A stretch of DNA of 13,599 nt from M3007 sp038249605 (GCA_038249605.1 JBBSDH010000112.1:1-13599), one strand, 5' to 3'; shown: positions 6,218 through 13,509, counted from the stretch's first letter. A program made the numbers and translations. The notes: generated by a model from the letters alone, not told the origin.

Positions 6218-6398
6218 AGCTTGTTCGATATTTTGGTTCAAGGCAAAAGAGAGCAAATTTTATTTCAATTGAGGCAAAATTTGGAGGGCTCGATCCCGAT
6301 GAAATCGGGGCTTAGCCGGGCGCCTAAGGCGAAATTTTTAACGAAAGGTGAAATAAAATTTGCCGGTTGAAGCCCGCATCCAAAATCCCGAACATGCT
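6218..6398. repeat. imperfect foldback element of about 180 bp
   Basis: The outer parts 6218-6267 and 6349-6398 are imperfect reverse complements. A perfect 15-bp match is GCAAATTTTATTTCA at 6253-6267 against 6349-6363, and further out TTGTTCG and ATTTTGG match with small gaps. The centre holds a second hairpin, CCCGAT-GAA-ATCGGG at 6295-6309, and a GGGCGCCTAAGGCG stretch. It fills the gap between two divergent genes, so simple termination is an unlikely role. It is unrelated in sequence to the CACAGAG elements. It may be a miniature element or a structured RNA. Confidence 0.75.
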
Positions 6399-6443
6399 CT
6401 AAGATACCATTTGTAAATAAACACCAATCTAAGCGATCCTGCA

Positions 6444-6478
6444 ACTTTAGTCTTTGGACTTAAGACTACGGACTTTCA
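6444..6478 (+). repeat. degenerate heptamer array just upstream of the FG-GAP gene
   Basis: Five units in an exact 7-base register: ACTTTAG, TCTTTGG, ACTTAAG, ACTACGG, ACTTTCA. Each differs from ACTTTGG at one or two positions. The array ends 11 bases before the ATG at 6490, so it occupies the expected promoter and leader. A TAGTCTTTG inside it is one base too long to fit the -7 consensus TAnnTTTG. The call is weaker than for the other two heptamer loci because the units are degenerate. Confidence 0.55.
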
Positions 6479-6489
6479 ACTGTTTTTCC

Positions 6490-8763
6490 ATGCGATTACT
6501 GCATCTCCCCTTGCTTTTCACTGCCTTTTCTTTTGGTTTGCATGCTCAAACCAACATGTTCCCCGAGTGGACGGCGCCTGTTTTCCAAAACGGACAAACC
6601 CTGCCCATACCTTTTGCCGGAGGCATCAACGCACCTCAGTTTTCGGAGGCCGATTTGAACAACGACGGCATAGACGACATCGTGGTGTTTGAACGCGCCG
6701 GCGATAAAGTGCTCACTTTCCTGCGCTCAGGCATTACTGGCGACCTTATTTACGCACCCGAATACGCCTGCCTCTTCCCCAAACTCAACGACTGGGCACT
6801 GCTGCGCGATTACAACCAGGACGGCGCTCCCGACATTTTTTGCGCCTCCACCCAACAAGGTTCGCAGGAGATACAGGTGTTTCGCGGGTATTATGAAAAC
6901 GATGCCCTGCATTTTGAGCCTTTCCTATTTACCTATCCTGGATGTACCAATTGCGACAAACGCTACATTTGGTACCCCGACGAAGACCAGCCCGGTTTTT
7001 ACAACAACATGCAAATCGCCAAGTCCGATGTGCCTTCCGTGGACGACATCGACAACGATGGCGACCTCGACATCGTGGGTTTTGAAGCGGGCCTGAGCAC
7101 CAACATGTGGTGGGTACGGAACATGTCTGTGGAGCAAGGCTTTGGCCTCGACAGCCTTAAATTTCGCGTGCTCGACAAATGCTGGGGGCGCTTTTACGAA
7201 AACGGCCTCGAACCCTGCCGCGCCAAACTCGGCACCAGCATCAACGAATGTGCACCGCCCTTTGCACCGCCCGGTCCGGTGGTTGAAGACCGCAACAACC
7301 TGCGCCACCCGGGCGCGACGGTGCTTACCATCGACCTCGACGGCGACGGCGACCGGGAGGTAATCCACGGCAACATTTCATTTTCCTGTCTGGGCATGAT
7401 GACCAATGGCGGCACACCTACCCAGGCCTGGATGACGGCGCAGGATACCACTTTTCCTGTGTACGACACTCCCGTGGAACTCACGCTTTTCCCCGGCGCC
7501 TATTACATCGATGTGGATGCCGACGGCAAAAAAGACTTGCTCGTAGCGCCCAACAATAAAACCATCGGGGAAGACCGCTCGAACGTGTGGTATTACCAAA
7601 ACATTGCCCCTTCCGGCCACAACTTTGAACTTATCGAAAAACGCTGGCTGGTGGGCGACATGATCGATCTTGGCACCGCTTCTCACCCCGCATTTGTTGA
7701 CGTGAACGGCGATGGCCTTACCGACATTGTGGTGGGCAACTACGGATACTTCACCACCGGCATAAGCACCAACGCCCGCCTGGCCTTGTTCCTGAACACC
7801 GGAACAGCTACTGATCCCGCCTTTACCCTGGCCGACACGGATTGGCTTGGGATGTCGGAGTTCGCACCCAATGATTTTGATTTTACACCCTCCTTCGGCG
7901 ACCTCGACAACGACAACGATCTCGACTTGCTCGTGGGCAGCAACTATGGCGCCTTGTATTATTACCGCAACAGCGGTGGCGCCGGCAATCCGCTCGTGCT
8001 CACACGCGACCAAAACCCGCTGTGGTTTTCCTTGGATGTAGGCCTTGCTTCCGCACCATGCATCATCGATCTTGATGAAGACGGACTTGCCGACATTCTT
8101 ATGGGCGAGCGTAACGGCAACATCAATTTTTTCAAAAATACGGGCACGCTGGGTTCGCCTAATTTCCCCACAACGCCGACGGTGCAAAAACTCGGCGACA
8201 TCGATCTGCGCCTGCTCGGTGAAGCCGTAGGTTTCAGCACGCCTGTGGTGGTGCCTACCATCGACGGCGGCCGTATGCTGGTAGCCGGTGCACAGGGCGG
8301 TCAGCTCGAAGCCTACACCGTGGGAGCACCCACTGCTGAACCATGGACGACCGTGTCACTCACCTGGGGCAACACCGACGACGGCAACCGCAGCTCGCCA
8401 GCCATCGCCGACCTCGACGCCGACGGCATCCTCGACATGGTGTGCGGCAACTTGCGTGGCGGTCTGCACCTTTACCGCACCGAACTGGCCGATTGCAACC
8501 CGGTGTCGGTGAACACTCCGCGGGTTCAACGATTGCCCATGCGCATTTTTCCGAATCCGGCCTCCAACTGGCTGCGCGTGGAAACGGAAGCAACGGGAGC
8601 AGTTTACTGGCGCATGTTCAACACGCTCGGACAACTTGTTCAACAGGGCAACGCACCGGCTGGCACCTTTAATGTGGATGTGCAACGGCTGATAACGGGT
8701 GTGTATGTGCTTGAAGTGCAGTCGGGAAGTTTGGTTGGTGCGCAGAGGGTTTTGAAAAAGTAG
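6490..8763 (+). CDS. secreted FG-GAP/VCBS-repeat protein with T9SS sorting domain
   Basis: A 757-residue protein with signal peptide MRLLHLPLLFTAFSFGLHAQ, cleaved near Ala19. The body holds at least nine FG-GAP-like calcium-binding loops of the form D-x-[DN]-x-D-G-x-x-D-[IL], for example near residues 54-66, 106-118, 184-198 and 281-293, then DVDADGKKD, DVNGDGLTD, DLDNDNDLD, DLDEDGLAD and DLDADGILD. These predict a beta-propeller. The last 75 or so residues, from RIFPNPASNWL to the terminal VLKK, are a type A T9SS sorting domain, so it is exported through the outer membrane and probably surface-bound. ATG6490 is preferred to an in-frame TTG at 6454 because it opens the signal peptide. A catalytic domain is absent; adhesion or surface display is likely. 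It converges on a second T9SS cargo. Confidence 0.93.
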   Translation: MRLLHLPLLFTAFSFGLHAQTNMFPEWTAPVFQNGQTLPIPFAGGINAPQFSEADLNNDGIDDIVVFERAGDKVLTFLRSGITGDLIYAPEYACLFPKLNDWALLRDYNQDGAPDIFCASTQQGSQEIQVFRGYYENDALHFEPFLFTYPGCTNCDKRYIWYPDEDQPGFYNNMQIAKSDVPSVDDIDNDGDLDIVGFEAGLSTNMWWVRNMSVEQGFGLDSLKFRVLDKCWGRFYENGLEPCRAKLGTSINECAPPFAPPGPVVEDRNNLRHPGATVLTIDLDGDGDREVIHGNISFSCLGMMTNGGTPTQAWMTAQDTTFPVYDTPVELTLFPGAYYIDVDADGKKDLLVAPNNKTIGEDRSNVWYYQNIAPSGHNFELIEKRWLVGDMIDLGTASHPAFVDVNGDGLTDIVVGNYGYFTTGISTNARLALFLNTGTATDPAFTLADTDWLGMSEFAPNDFDFTPSFGDLDNDNDLDLLVGSNYGALYYYRNSGGAGNPLVLTRDQNPLWFSLDVGLASAPCIIDLDEDGLADILMGERNGNINFFKNTGTLGSPNFPTTPTVQKLGDIDLRLLGEAVGFSTPVVVPTIDGGRMLVAGAQGGQLEAYTVGAPTAEPWTTVSLTWGNTDDGNRSSPAIADLDADGILDMVCGNLRGGLHLYRTELADCNPVSVNTPRVQRLPMRIFPNPASNWLRVETEATGAVYWRMFNTLGQLVQQGNAPAGTFNVDVQRLITGVYVLEVQSGSLVGAQRVLKK

Positions 8764-8771
8764 GATTGGAT

Positions 8772-8799
8772 TTGATTGAAGACGTACGAAATATGATTT
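8772..8799 (+). repeat. 28-bp core repeat, copy 3 of 3
   Basis: This copy starts 9 bp after the stop of the FG-GAP gene. It differs from the other two copies by A at position 9 and A at position 22. The long inverted repeat starts about 10 bp further on, in the same order and orientation as for copy 2. Confidence 0.85.
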
Positions 8800-8809
8800 T
8801 GCGTTTTGC

Positions 8810-8978
8810 GCGCATTTGGTGCATTTCACCACAGAGTTGCACGGAGTTACACAGAGGAAAAGCACAGAGTTGTTGGTTAATAGAATTTGTTACTATTTTT
8901 AAAAAAATACACAATCAACTCTGTGCTTTTCCTCTGTGGTACTCTGTGCAACTCTGTGGTGAAATGCGCCAAATGCGC
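8810..8978. repeat. long inverted repeat with CACAGAG units (foldback), copy B
   Basis: Two 63-base arms, 8810-8872 and 8916-8978, are nearly perfect reverse complements, with only a handful of mismatches, around an A/T-rich loop of 43 bases. Each arm reads GCGCATTTGG, GCATTTCAC, three CACAGAG-type units, GGAAAAG and CACAGAGTTG. Weaker symmetry continues outward to about 8801 and 8986. It sits between two convergent T9SS-cargo genes, where a strong hairpin could end transcription from both sides. The near identity of the arms suggests recent formation or continuing correction between arms. Confidence 0.9.
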
Positions 8979-9061
8979 AAACAACGCGAACCCCAAAATT
9001 CTACTTTTCACCCACAAAAACCCGTTTTTAGACGCCTTTCTCCAAGTCGACCTGGTTAAAA

Positions 9062-10525
9062 TCAATTCCTCAGCACCTGCATTTTTTTGCTTGAAATTCC
9101 TTGTGGCATAACAAGACTTAGCATGTAAATACCGTTGGGCAAATCGAGGTTGATGTTTTCCGATGTGGTGTTGATTTGTTTTTCAAAAACAAGTTTGCCG
9201 GAGGCACCAAACACACGCAAGATGCCATCAAGGTTGCCGTTGTTGCTATACAAGGTAAAAGTACCGTTGCTGGGATTGGGGGAAATCTCAAAAGCGGTGA
9301 ATTCAGATGGTTCTGACGTATTGATGATGCTGGTGTTCAAACGGGCTACAAACAAACCGCTTCCGTCTGCCTGATATCCGTCGAAATTGAGGCCATTCTG
9401 GTAAATGCCCGTGACGTATGTAAAAAAGGATTCATCCTGTGCTATGGCACTACCGTGACTGTAGTTGATGATGCCCTCGCAACCTGCACCACCGTAGGTG
9501 AATGGGGATGGTACAGTCTCGGTACTCATCATAATATCGGAGCAACCCGCATTGTATACTGTTGTATTGCCTACTTGAAACGCATCATCGGTGAAATAAC
9601 CACCAGAATAATGCGTAAGGGTGCCGTATATGCCACGCACCGACATAATGGGATAATTGTTTGGATTGTTGTATTCGACAAAATTTGGAAACTCTAAAAC
9701 ATTGGGTGCTATCGAAGCCGAGGCGGCGGAATAAGGCTGTTGTGTTTCCAGCAACAAATCGGTGCCAGAATACAACTCAGCGCTAAAATCGAGGGCCAGG
9801 TAAGCCGTTTCACCGTCATCGGTGCTTAAATCGAGTACATCGAGGTAAATGGGCGAGTGCAGGTTTTTGGCCCAAAGCACATCGCCAGCGAGGTCGTAAC
9901 AAGCCAAAAACCAATCTTGATCAGCATATTGAGGCAATAGGTGGTCGGCATCGAGTTGGACATCGCCGTTACCATACCTGCCAGTTACAAATACATTGCC
10001 GTTGCTTGCGGTTACCAAAGCCATCGCTTCTGCCCGATTGCTGACTGAATGGAGGAAGTTCACCCAAAGGGGCTCGCCGTTGCTGTTGAGCTTGCTGAGG
10101 AAAAAACCGTTTCCCGGCAGGTTGTTAAAATTAAACAATGGTGTTCCAAAATCGATGGCATTGCCCCCGTAGGTTCCTGAAAACAACACATTCCCCTCTG
10201 CATCGCAGTCCATGCCGCCGATGGTATGCGAAGAGGCATTGCCGGCTTTGAAACTTTTGGCCCAAAGCAACACCCCATTGTTGTTGTATTTGGCCAAAAA
10301 AAGCTCCTCACAGCCAAACAAACAACTTTTTTCCAAAGTTACACCGTTTCCAAAATCGACGGTGTTGCTCAAAAAATTACCGCTTACGTAAACGTTGCCT
10401 TCGGTATCACCGCAAATTTTGCCGCTTGATCCGAACTGGAACGGGAGCGGACCATCGGGCGCCGTAATGGTTGCCGACCACAAAACAGCTCCATCCCAAC
10501 CATTGTATTTCACCAAAAAAGGCAA
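9062..10525 (-). CDS. secreted SBBP-like repeat protein with T9SS sorting domain, main part after a frameshift
   Basis: About 487 residues in this frame, with no good start of their own (a TTG at 10523-10525). The first real residues, FLVKYNGWDGAVLW, continue the frame of the upstream fragment if one base is added to the A6 run at 10515-10520. The body has repeats of the type GNVYVSG, DFG, FLAKYNNNGVLLWAK (also GNVLFSGTYG..FFLSKLNSNGEPLWV and GNVFVTGRYG..WFLACYDLAGDVLWAK), resembling SBBP/beta-propeller repeats of secreted proteins. The end, from FEISPNPSNGTF to MQVLRN, is a T9SS sorting domain, so the product is predicted to reach the cell surface. No enzyme domain is seen. It is joined to the following entry to give about 567 residues. 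Confidence 0.88.
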   Translation of the reverse strand: MPFLVKYNGWDGAVLWSATITAPDGPLPFQFGSSGKICGDTEGNVYVSGNFLSNTVDFGNGVTLEKSCLFGCEELFLAKYNNNGVLLWAKSFKAGNASSHTIGGMDCDAEGNVLFSGTYGGNAIDFGTPLFNFNNLPGNGFFLSKLNSNGEPLWVNFLHSVSNRAEAMALVTASNGNVFVTGRYGNGDVQLDADHLLPQYADQDWFLACYDLAGDVLWAKNLHSPIYLDVLDLSTDDGETAYLALDFSAELYSGTDLLLETQQPYSAASASIAPNVLEFPNFVEYNNPNNYPIMSVRGIYGTLTHYSGGYFTDDAFQVGNTTVYNAGCSDIMMSTETVPSPFTYGGAGCEGIINYSHGSAIAQDESFFTYVTGIYQNGLNFDGYQADGSGLFVARLNTSIINTSEPSEFTAFEISPNPSNGTFTLYSNNGNLDGILRVFGASGKLVFEKQINTTSENINLDLPNGIYMLSLVMPQGISSKKMQVLRN

Positions 10526-10764
10526 TCATCGGAGATTGGATTTTCGACGATGGAATCGCCATCAATTTGCAAATCGTCGTAATAATAACCCAGCGCATGG
10601 GTGCCGCCGTCCCACTTCGTCCACACATCAAGCCATTCGGCGGCGACTTCATTGGGTTGATTCGGAGTCGTAATGGTGCGCACCCAGCCCACATCGGGAG
10701 AAAATTGCGCGTGCAGGTTGAGGATCGACAGCAGCAATACAAAGGAAGTCAGAAAGGTTTTCAT
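10510..10764 (-). CDS. 5' part of the frameshifted T9SS cargo gene, with signal peptide
   Basis: ATG 10762-10764 opens MKTFLTSFVLLLSILNLHAQ, a clear signal peptide cleaved near Ala19; a longer in-frame start at 10806 would place extra residues before it and is rejected. The reading runs to about residue 80 (...ENPISDDC) and then hits TGA at 10510-10512. The main part of the gene continues in the next frame from the same spot. The minus strand there has six T residues. With seven, the reading would be ISDDC-LFLVKYNGWDG without a break. A sequencing or assembly slip, a real mutation, or a phase-variable tract all fit; six bases is short for programmed slippage. Confidence 0.8.
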   Translation of the reverse strand: MKTFLTSFVLLLSILNLHAQFSPDVGWVRTITTPNQPNEVAAEWLDVWTKWDGGTHALGYYYDDLQIDGDSIVENPISDDCLFW

Positions 10765-10876
10765 GGTTTTTGCCCTAAAAATAAGGGAAGCTGATTCGTT
10801 CAACATGCCTTACTTGCTGTTTTTTTTGAAAGAAACAGACATAACCTCATCCTTATTTCGAATCCCAACAATTGAT

Positions 10877-11566
10877 TCAAACATCAAACGTAAAACCCTC
10901 ACCTACAAACTGCTCGTATTTTTCGCGGTCGAATTGGTACAATTTGGCAGGCCTGTGGGCCACGCCTTCCTGCACTTCGTTGAGGTCGATGAGCAGGTTC
11001 ATGGAAAGTATTTTTTTGCGAAAATTGCGCTTGTCGAGCTCGGTTTCGAGGATGGACTCGTAGAGTTGCTGAAGCTCGGTGAGGGTAAATTTGGGTGGCA
11101 GCAATTCGAAACCTACGGGGGCCATGCGCACCTTGTGCTTGAGCTGTTTGAGACAGGTCTCGAGGATTTCGTTGTGGTCAAAAGCAAGTTCGCCGATGTG
11201 GGCAAAACCGTGCCAGCGGGCGGACTGGGCGAACGACGCCGGAGTCACGGTATAATCGTCTATCTTAATCAGTGAATAATAGGCGATGGTAATGACACGG
11301 CCCAGCGGGTGACGGTCCACGGCACCAAACGCTTGCACCTGTTCGAGGTACACGCCGCGCAAACCGGTTAATTGTTCCAGTACACGTTCTGCTGCGGTAT
11401 CCAGATCTTCGTTCGGATAAACCAAATCGCCGGGCAATGCCCATTTGCCGCGGTAAGGCGCTGCGCCGCGTTGTATCAGCAGCACCTTCAGGTCGCCGCC
11501 GTCAAAACCGAAAATAACGTTATCAACGGAGAAAGCAGACTTAAAAAAGCTTTCAACTTCACTCAT
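10877..11566 (-). CDS. NrtR-type Nudix-related transcriptional regulator
   Basis: A 229-residue protein with an N-terminal Nudix domain (about 10-140) and a C-terminal winged helix (about 155-225; FTLTELQQLYESIL, DKRNFRKK, then HRPAKLYQFD), the layout of NrtR regulators. NrtR proteins bind ADP-ribose-like effectors and control NAD genes; relatives in Bacteroides control sugar use, such as AraR. The Nudix box at 47-69 is degenerate: Asp47 replaces the first Gly, Val62 replaces the Glu of R-E, and Gln65-Leu66 replace the E-E pair, while Glu53, Arg61 and Gly68 remain. It should therefore sense a ligand, not hydrolyse one. No NAD or sugar genes are in the window, so the target is unknown. It diverges from the HU/SPOR gene across 239 bp that carry two candidate promoter boxes. 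Confidence 0.9.
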   Translation of the reverse strand: MSEVESFFKSAFSVDNVIFGFDGGDLKVLLIQRGAAPYRGKWALPGDLVYPNEDLDTAAERVLEQLTGLRGVYLEQVQAFGAVDRHPLGRVITIAYYSLIKIDDYTVTPASFAQSARWHGFAHIGELAFDHNEILETCLKQLKHKVRMAPVGFELLPPKFTLTELQQLYESILETELDKRNFRKKILSMNLLIDLNEVQEGVAHRPAKLYQFDREKYEQFVGEGFTFDV

Positions 11567-11583
11567 AGGGTCGCCAGTTTGGC

Positions 11584-11591
11584 CAAAATTA
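11584..11591 (-). promoter_or_regulatory. candidate -7 box for the NrtR-type gene
   Basis: The minus strand reads TAATTTTG, matching TAnnTTTG, 17 bases before the start codon. A TTG lies 23 bases further upstream, at the upper limit of usual spacing. The leader would be very short, about 10 bases. Confidence 0.45.
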
Positions 11592-11756
11592 CATGGTTAT
11601 TGTTATTCTAACACCAATTAAATCAAACAATTTTCACATTTAGGAGCTTGAAGGACAGTTTTGCACCACAGAACAGACAAAAATCGTAAATATTCCAATT
11701 TTAACCACGTTATGAAACCAAATTGCCTTAAAATCGTATCATAGCACAGTTTAACT

Positions 11757-11764
11757 TACCTTTG
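11757..11764 (+). promoter_or_regulatory. candidate -7 box for the HU/SPOR-mce operon
   Basis: TACCTTTG matches TAnnTTTG exactly, 41 bases before ATG11806. A clear TTG at the usual upstream spacing is not seen. The 11567-11805 gap is otherwise A/T-rich with two copies of AAAATCGTA (11680-11688 and 11730-11738) that could be regulator sites or chance. Confidence 0.5.
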
Positions 11765-11805
11765 TGGCACGATAATCGCCCCCAATACATTAACCAACAC
11801 CCTAC

Positions 11806-12942
11806 ATGCAGATCGATCTCGCATCACATATTGAAAAACTGATTTTTTTACACGATACGGTGGTTGTTCCCCAATTGGGCGGTTTTGTAGCAAGCCGAGT
11901 CCCTTCAACTTTGGACCACAATGCCGGCGGCGTCATCAATCCGCCCACAAGGGCATTGGCCTTCAACGAGACCCTGGTGTACGACGACGGCCTGCTGATC
12001 AACGACATGGTGCAAACCCTTGGCATCACCACCGAGGATGCACGTGAAGCTGTGCAAAAAGAAGTGGAAAACCTTCAAAACCGGCTCAACCAACGCGAGA
12101 TCGTTTCGCTCAACGGCATTGGTCGCCTGTACAAAAACTACATACAAAAAATTCAGTTCCTCCCCGATTCAGCCAACTTCAGCACCGAATCGTACGGATT
12201 GCCCCCACTGCAATTTTCCACCATCGCCCGATCGCGAGAAGTAACCGAACAGCCCTCACAGGCCTACGCCCCCCCCGCCTATTCTACCCCCACACCCACT
12301 GCTGCACCTTACGAAACTATCTTGCCGGAACCCGGGCGCCGACGCGGTCGCTGGGTAACACTCCTGCTGGTCACGCTGCTGTTCCTAGCAGCTGCAGCAG
12401 CCGTATGGCGCTGGCAAAGCGCAGGCGAGGGCCGTAGTTTGATGTCCATCCTGCGCGGTGCAAGCAAAACCACGCCCGATACCACCCAGCAAGTGGTGAC
12501 ACAACCCGAAAATGTGGCACAACCCAACAACCAAACGGACGGCTCCACGGCCAGCGGTCAACCAGCCAACAACGATTCGGACGGTCCGATGGAAGTGGAA
12601 ATGCTCACCGAACCCGAACCCAAAAAAGAAGAACAAACCATCGTGTTGACGCCTGAGGCTCAGGAAGTTGTTTTGGGCAAACCAGAAGCTGAAAAGGCCA
12701 AACCAGCAGGCAAAGGCAGGGAATGCATCCTGATCGTAGCTACCCTGAGCGACGCAACCAACATCCAAAAGCTGAAAACCAAACTGACCGACAACCAGTT
12801 TACCGTGTACGACAGCCCCAAAGGGAAAGGCCGCCAAATCGGCATCCGCTTCAATTACAACAACATCGTTGAGGTTCAAGACAACATATTAACCTTGCAA
12901 CAACTCACCGGACAACGGGAAATCTGGATCAAGAAAAAATAA
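11806..12942 (+). CDS. HU-CCDC81 and SPOR domain membrane protein
   Basis: A 378-residue protein in four parts. Residues 1-130 look like the paired bacterial HU-CCDC81 domains, with the hallmarks VPQLGGFVAS, LAFNETL-VYDDGLL and SLNGIGRLYK. A Pro/Thr-rich linker (about 150-178) leads to one membrane span (about 183-203) preceded by Arg residues, so the HU part should be cytoplasmic. An acidic, Gln/Asn-rich region follows. The last 70 residues (CILIVATLSDATNIQKLKTKL...GIRFNYN...EIWIKKK) resemble a SPOR domain, which binds septal peptidoglycan. The domains are typical of Bacteroidota and suggest a bridge between the cell interior, perhaps DNA, and the cell wall; no experiment is implied. mce begins 11 bp after the stop, so the two are probably co-transcribed. 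Confidence 0.9.
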   Translation: MQIDLASHIEKLIFLHDTVVVPQLGGFVASRVPSTLDHNAGGVINPPTRALAFNETLVYDDGLLINDMVQTLGITTEDAREAVQKEVENLQNRLNQREIVSLNGIGRLYKNYIQKIQFLPDSANFSTESYGLPPLQFSTIARSREVTEQPSQAYAPPAYSTPTPTAAPYETILPEPGRRRGRWVTLLLVTLLFLAAAAAVWRWQSAGEGRSLMSILRGASKTTPDTTQQVVTQPENVAQPNNQTDGSTASGQPANNDSDGPMEVEMLTEPEPKKEEQTIVLTPEAQEVVLGKPEAEKAKPAGKGRECILIVATLSDATNIQKLKTKLTDNQFTVYDSPKGKGRQIGIRFNYNNIVEVQDNILTLQQLTGQREIWIKKK

Positions 12943-12953
12943 ACCACTCCCAC

Positions 12954-13355
12954 ATGCTTCGCATCGATCACATCGGCATCGCCGTGCGCAGTCTGGCCGA
13001 CAGCAACGAACTGTTCCGCAAACTGCTCGGCGAAGCCCACTTTAAACTGGAAAGCGTGGCCAGCGAAAAGGTCAGCACCTCCTTTTTTAACATCGGCGAA
13101 AGCAAAATTGAACTGCTCGAAGCCGACGACCCGGAAAGTCCCATCGCAAAATTCATCGAAAAACGCGGCGAAGGCATCCACCACATCGCCTTCGAAGTGG
13201 ACGACATCCGCACCGAAACCCAACGCCTCATCAACGAAGGTTTTATCGCACTCAATACCGAACCCAAACGCGGCGCCGACAACAAATGGGTCGTGTTCCT
13301 GCACCCCAAATCAAGCAACGGCGTGCTCGTGGAACTTTGTCAAAGCATAGTTTAA
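12954..13355 (+). CDS. mce: methylmalonyl-CoA epimerase
   Basis: A 133-residue VOC (glyoxalase-fold) protein of normal length for methylmalonyl-CoA epimerase, which converts (S)- to (R)-methylmalonyl-CoA in propionate and branched-chain amino acid metabolism, feeding methylmalonyl-CoA mutase. Likely metal ligands are His6 in IDHIGIAV, His77 in IHHIAFEVDD and Glu127 in VLVELCQ, with Glu53 in KIELLE a probable fourth. The segments ESPIAKFIEKRGEGIHHIAFEV (read in pieces) and a conserved KWVVFLHPKS match the family. It lies 11 bp behind the HU/SPOR gene. Its final codons, GTT and TAA, overlap the first unit of the heptamer array, so the very C-terminus (SIV) may be set by the repeat. A partner mutase is not in the window. 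Confidence 0.95.
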   Translation: MLRIDHIGIAVRSLADSNELFRKLLGEAHFKLESVASEKVSTSFFNIGESKIELLEADDPESPIAKFIEKRGEGIHHIAFEVDDIRTETQRLINEGFIALNTEPKRGADNKWVVFLHPKSSNGVLVELCQSIV

Positions 13356-13406
13356 AGTTTAAAGTTTGAAGTTTGAAGTTTGAAGTTTAAAGTTTAAAGT
13401 TTGAAG
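13349..13406 (+). repeat. eight-unit heptamer array (AGTTTAA/AGTTTGA)
   Basis: Eight exact 7-base units, AGTTTAA or AGTTTGA, run from 13349 to 13404 in the order A, A, G, G, G, A, A, G at the sixth base. The array starts inside the last codons of mce and contains its stop codon. Confidence 0.9.
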
Positions 13407-13509
13407 ACAGCAAACGTTTTAGATCTGTGACGCTGGCTTGCTCATGTTATACCACGTAAATTGACGCAAAATTGAATGCAGAGTTATGATTTGCTCACTC
13501 GCCATGTCC
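13407..13509. other. 103-bp spacer between inverted heptamer arrays
   Basis: No open frame, tRNA or strong hairpin is seen. TTGCTCA occurs twice (13438-13444 and 13492-13498). The spacer is not related to the core or CACAGAG repeats. Confidence 0.5.

Noticed and set aside
6454..6489. TTG at 6454 as the start of the FG-GAP gene
   Set aside because: It would add 12 residues in front of a complete signal peptide that begins at ATG6490, and those residues fall in the heptamer array.
7378..8187. Long minus-strand open frame (269 codons) opposite the FG-GAP gene
   Set aside because: It mirrors the repeated Asp/Gly-rich codons of the plus-strand gene, has no signal or domain of its own, and the plus frame is clearly the coding one.
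8766..9111. Small open frames reading through the core and foldback repeats
   Set aside because: Similar peptides (DVRN, TELHRGKAQS) appear wherever the repeat occurs, in several frames and both strands; they are translations of repeat DNA.
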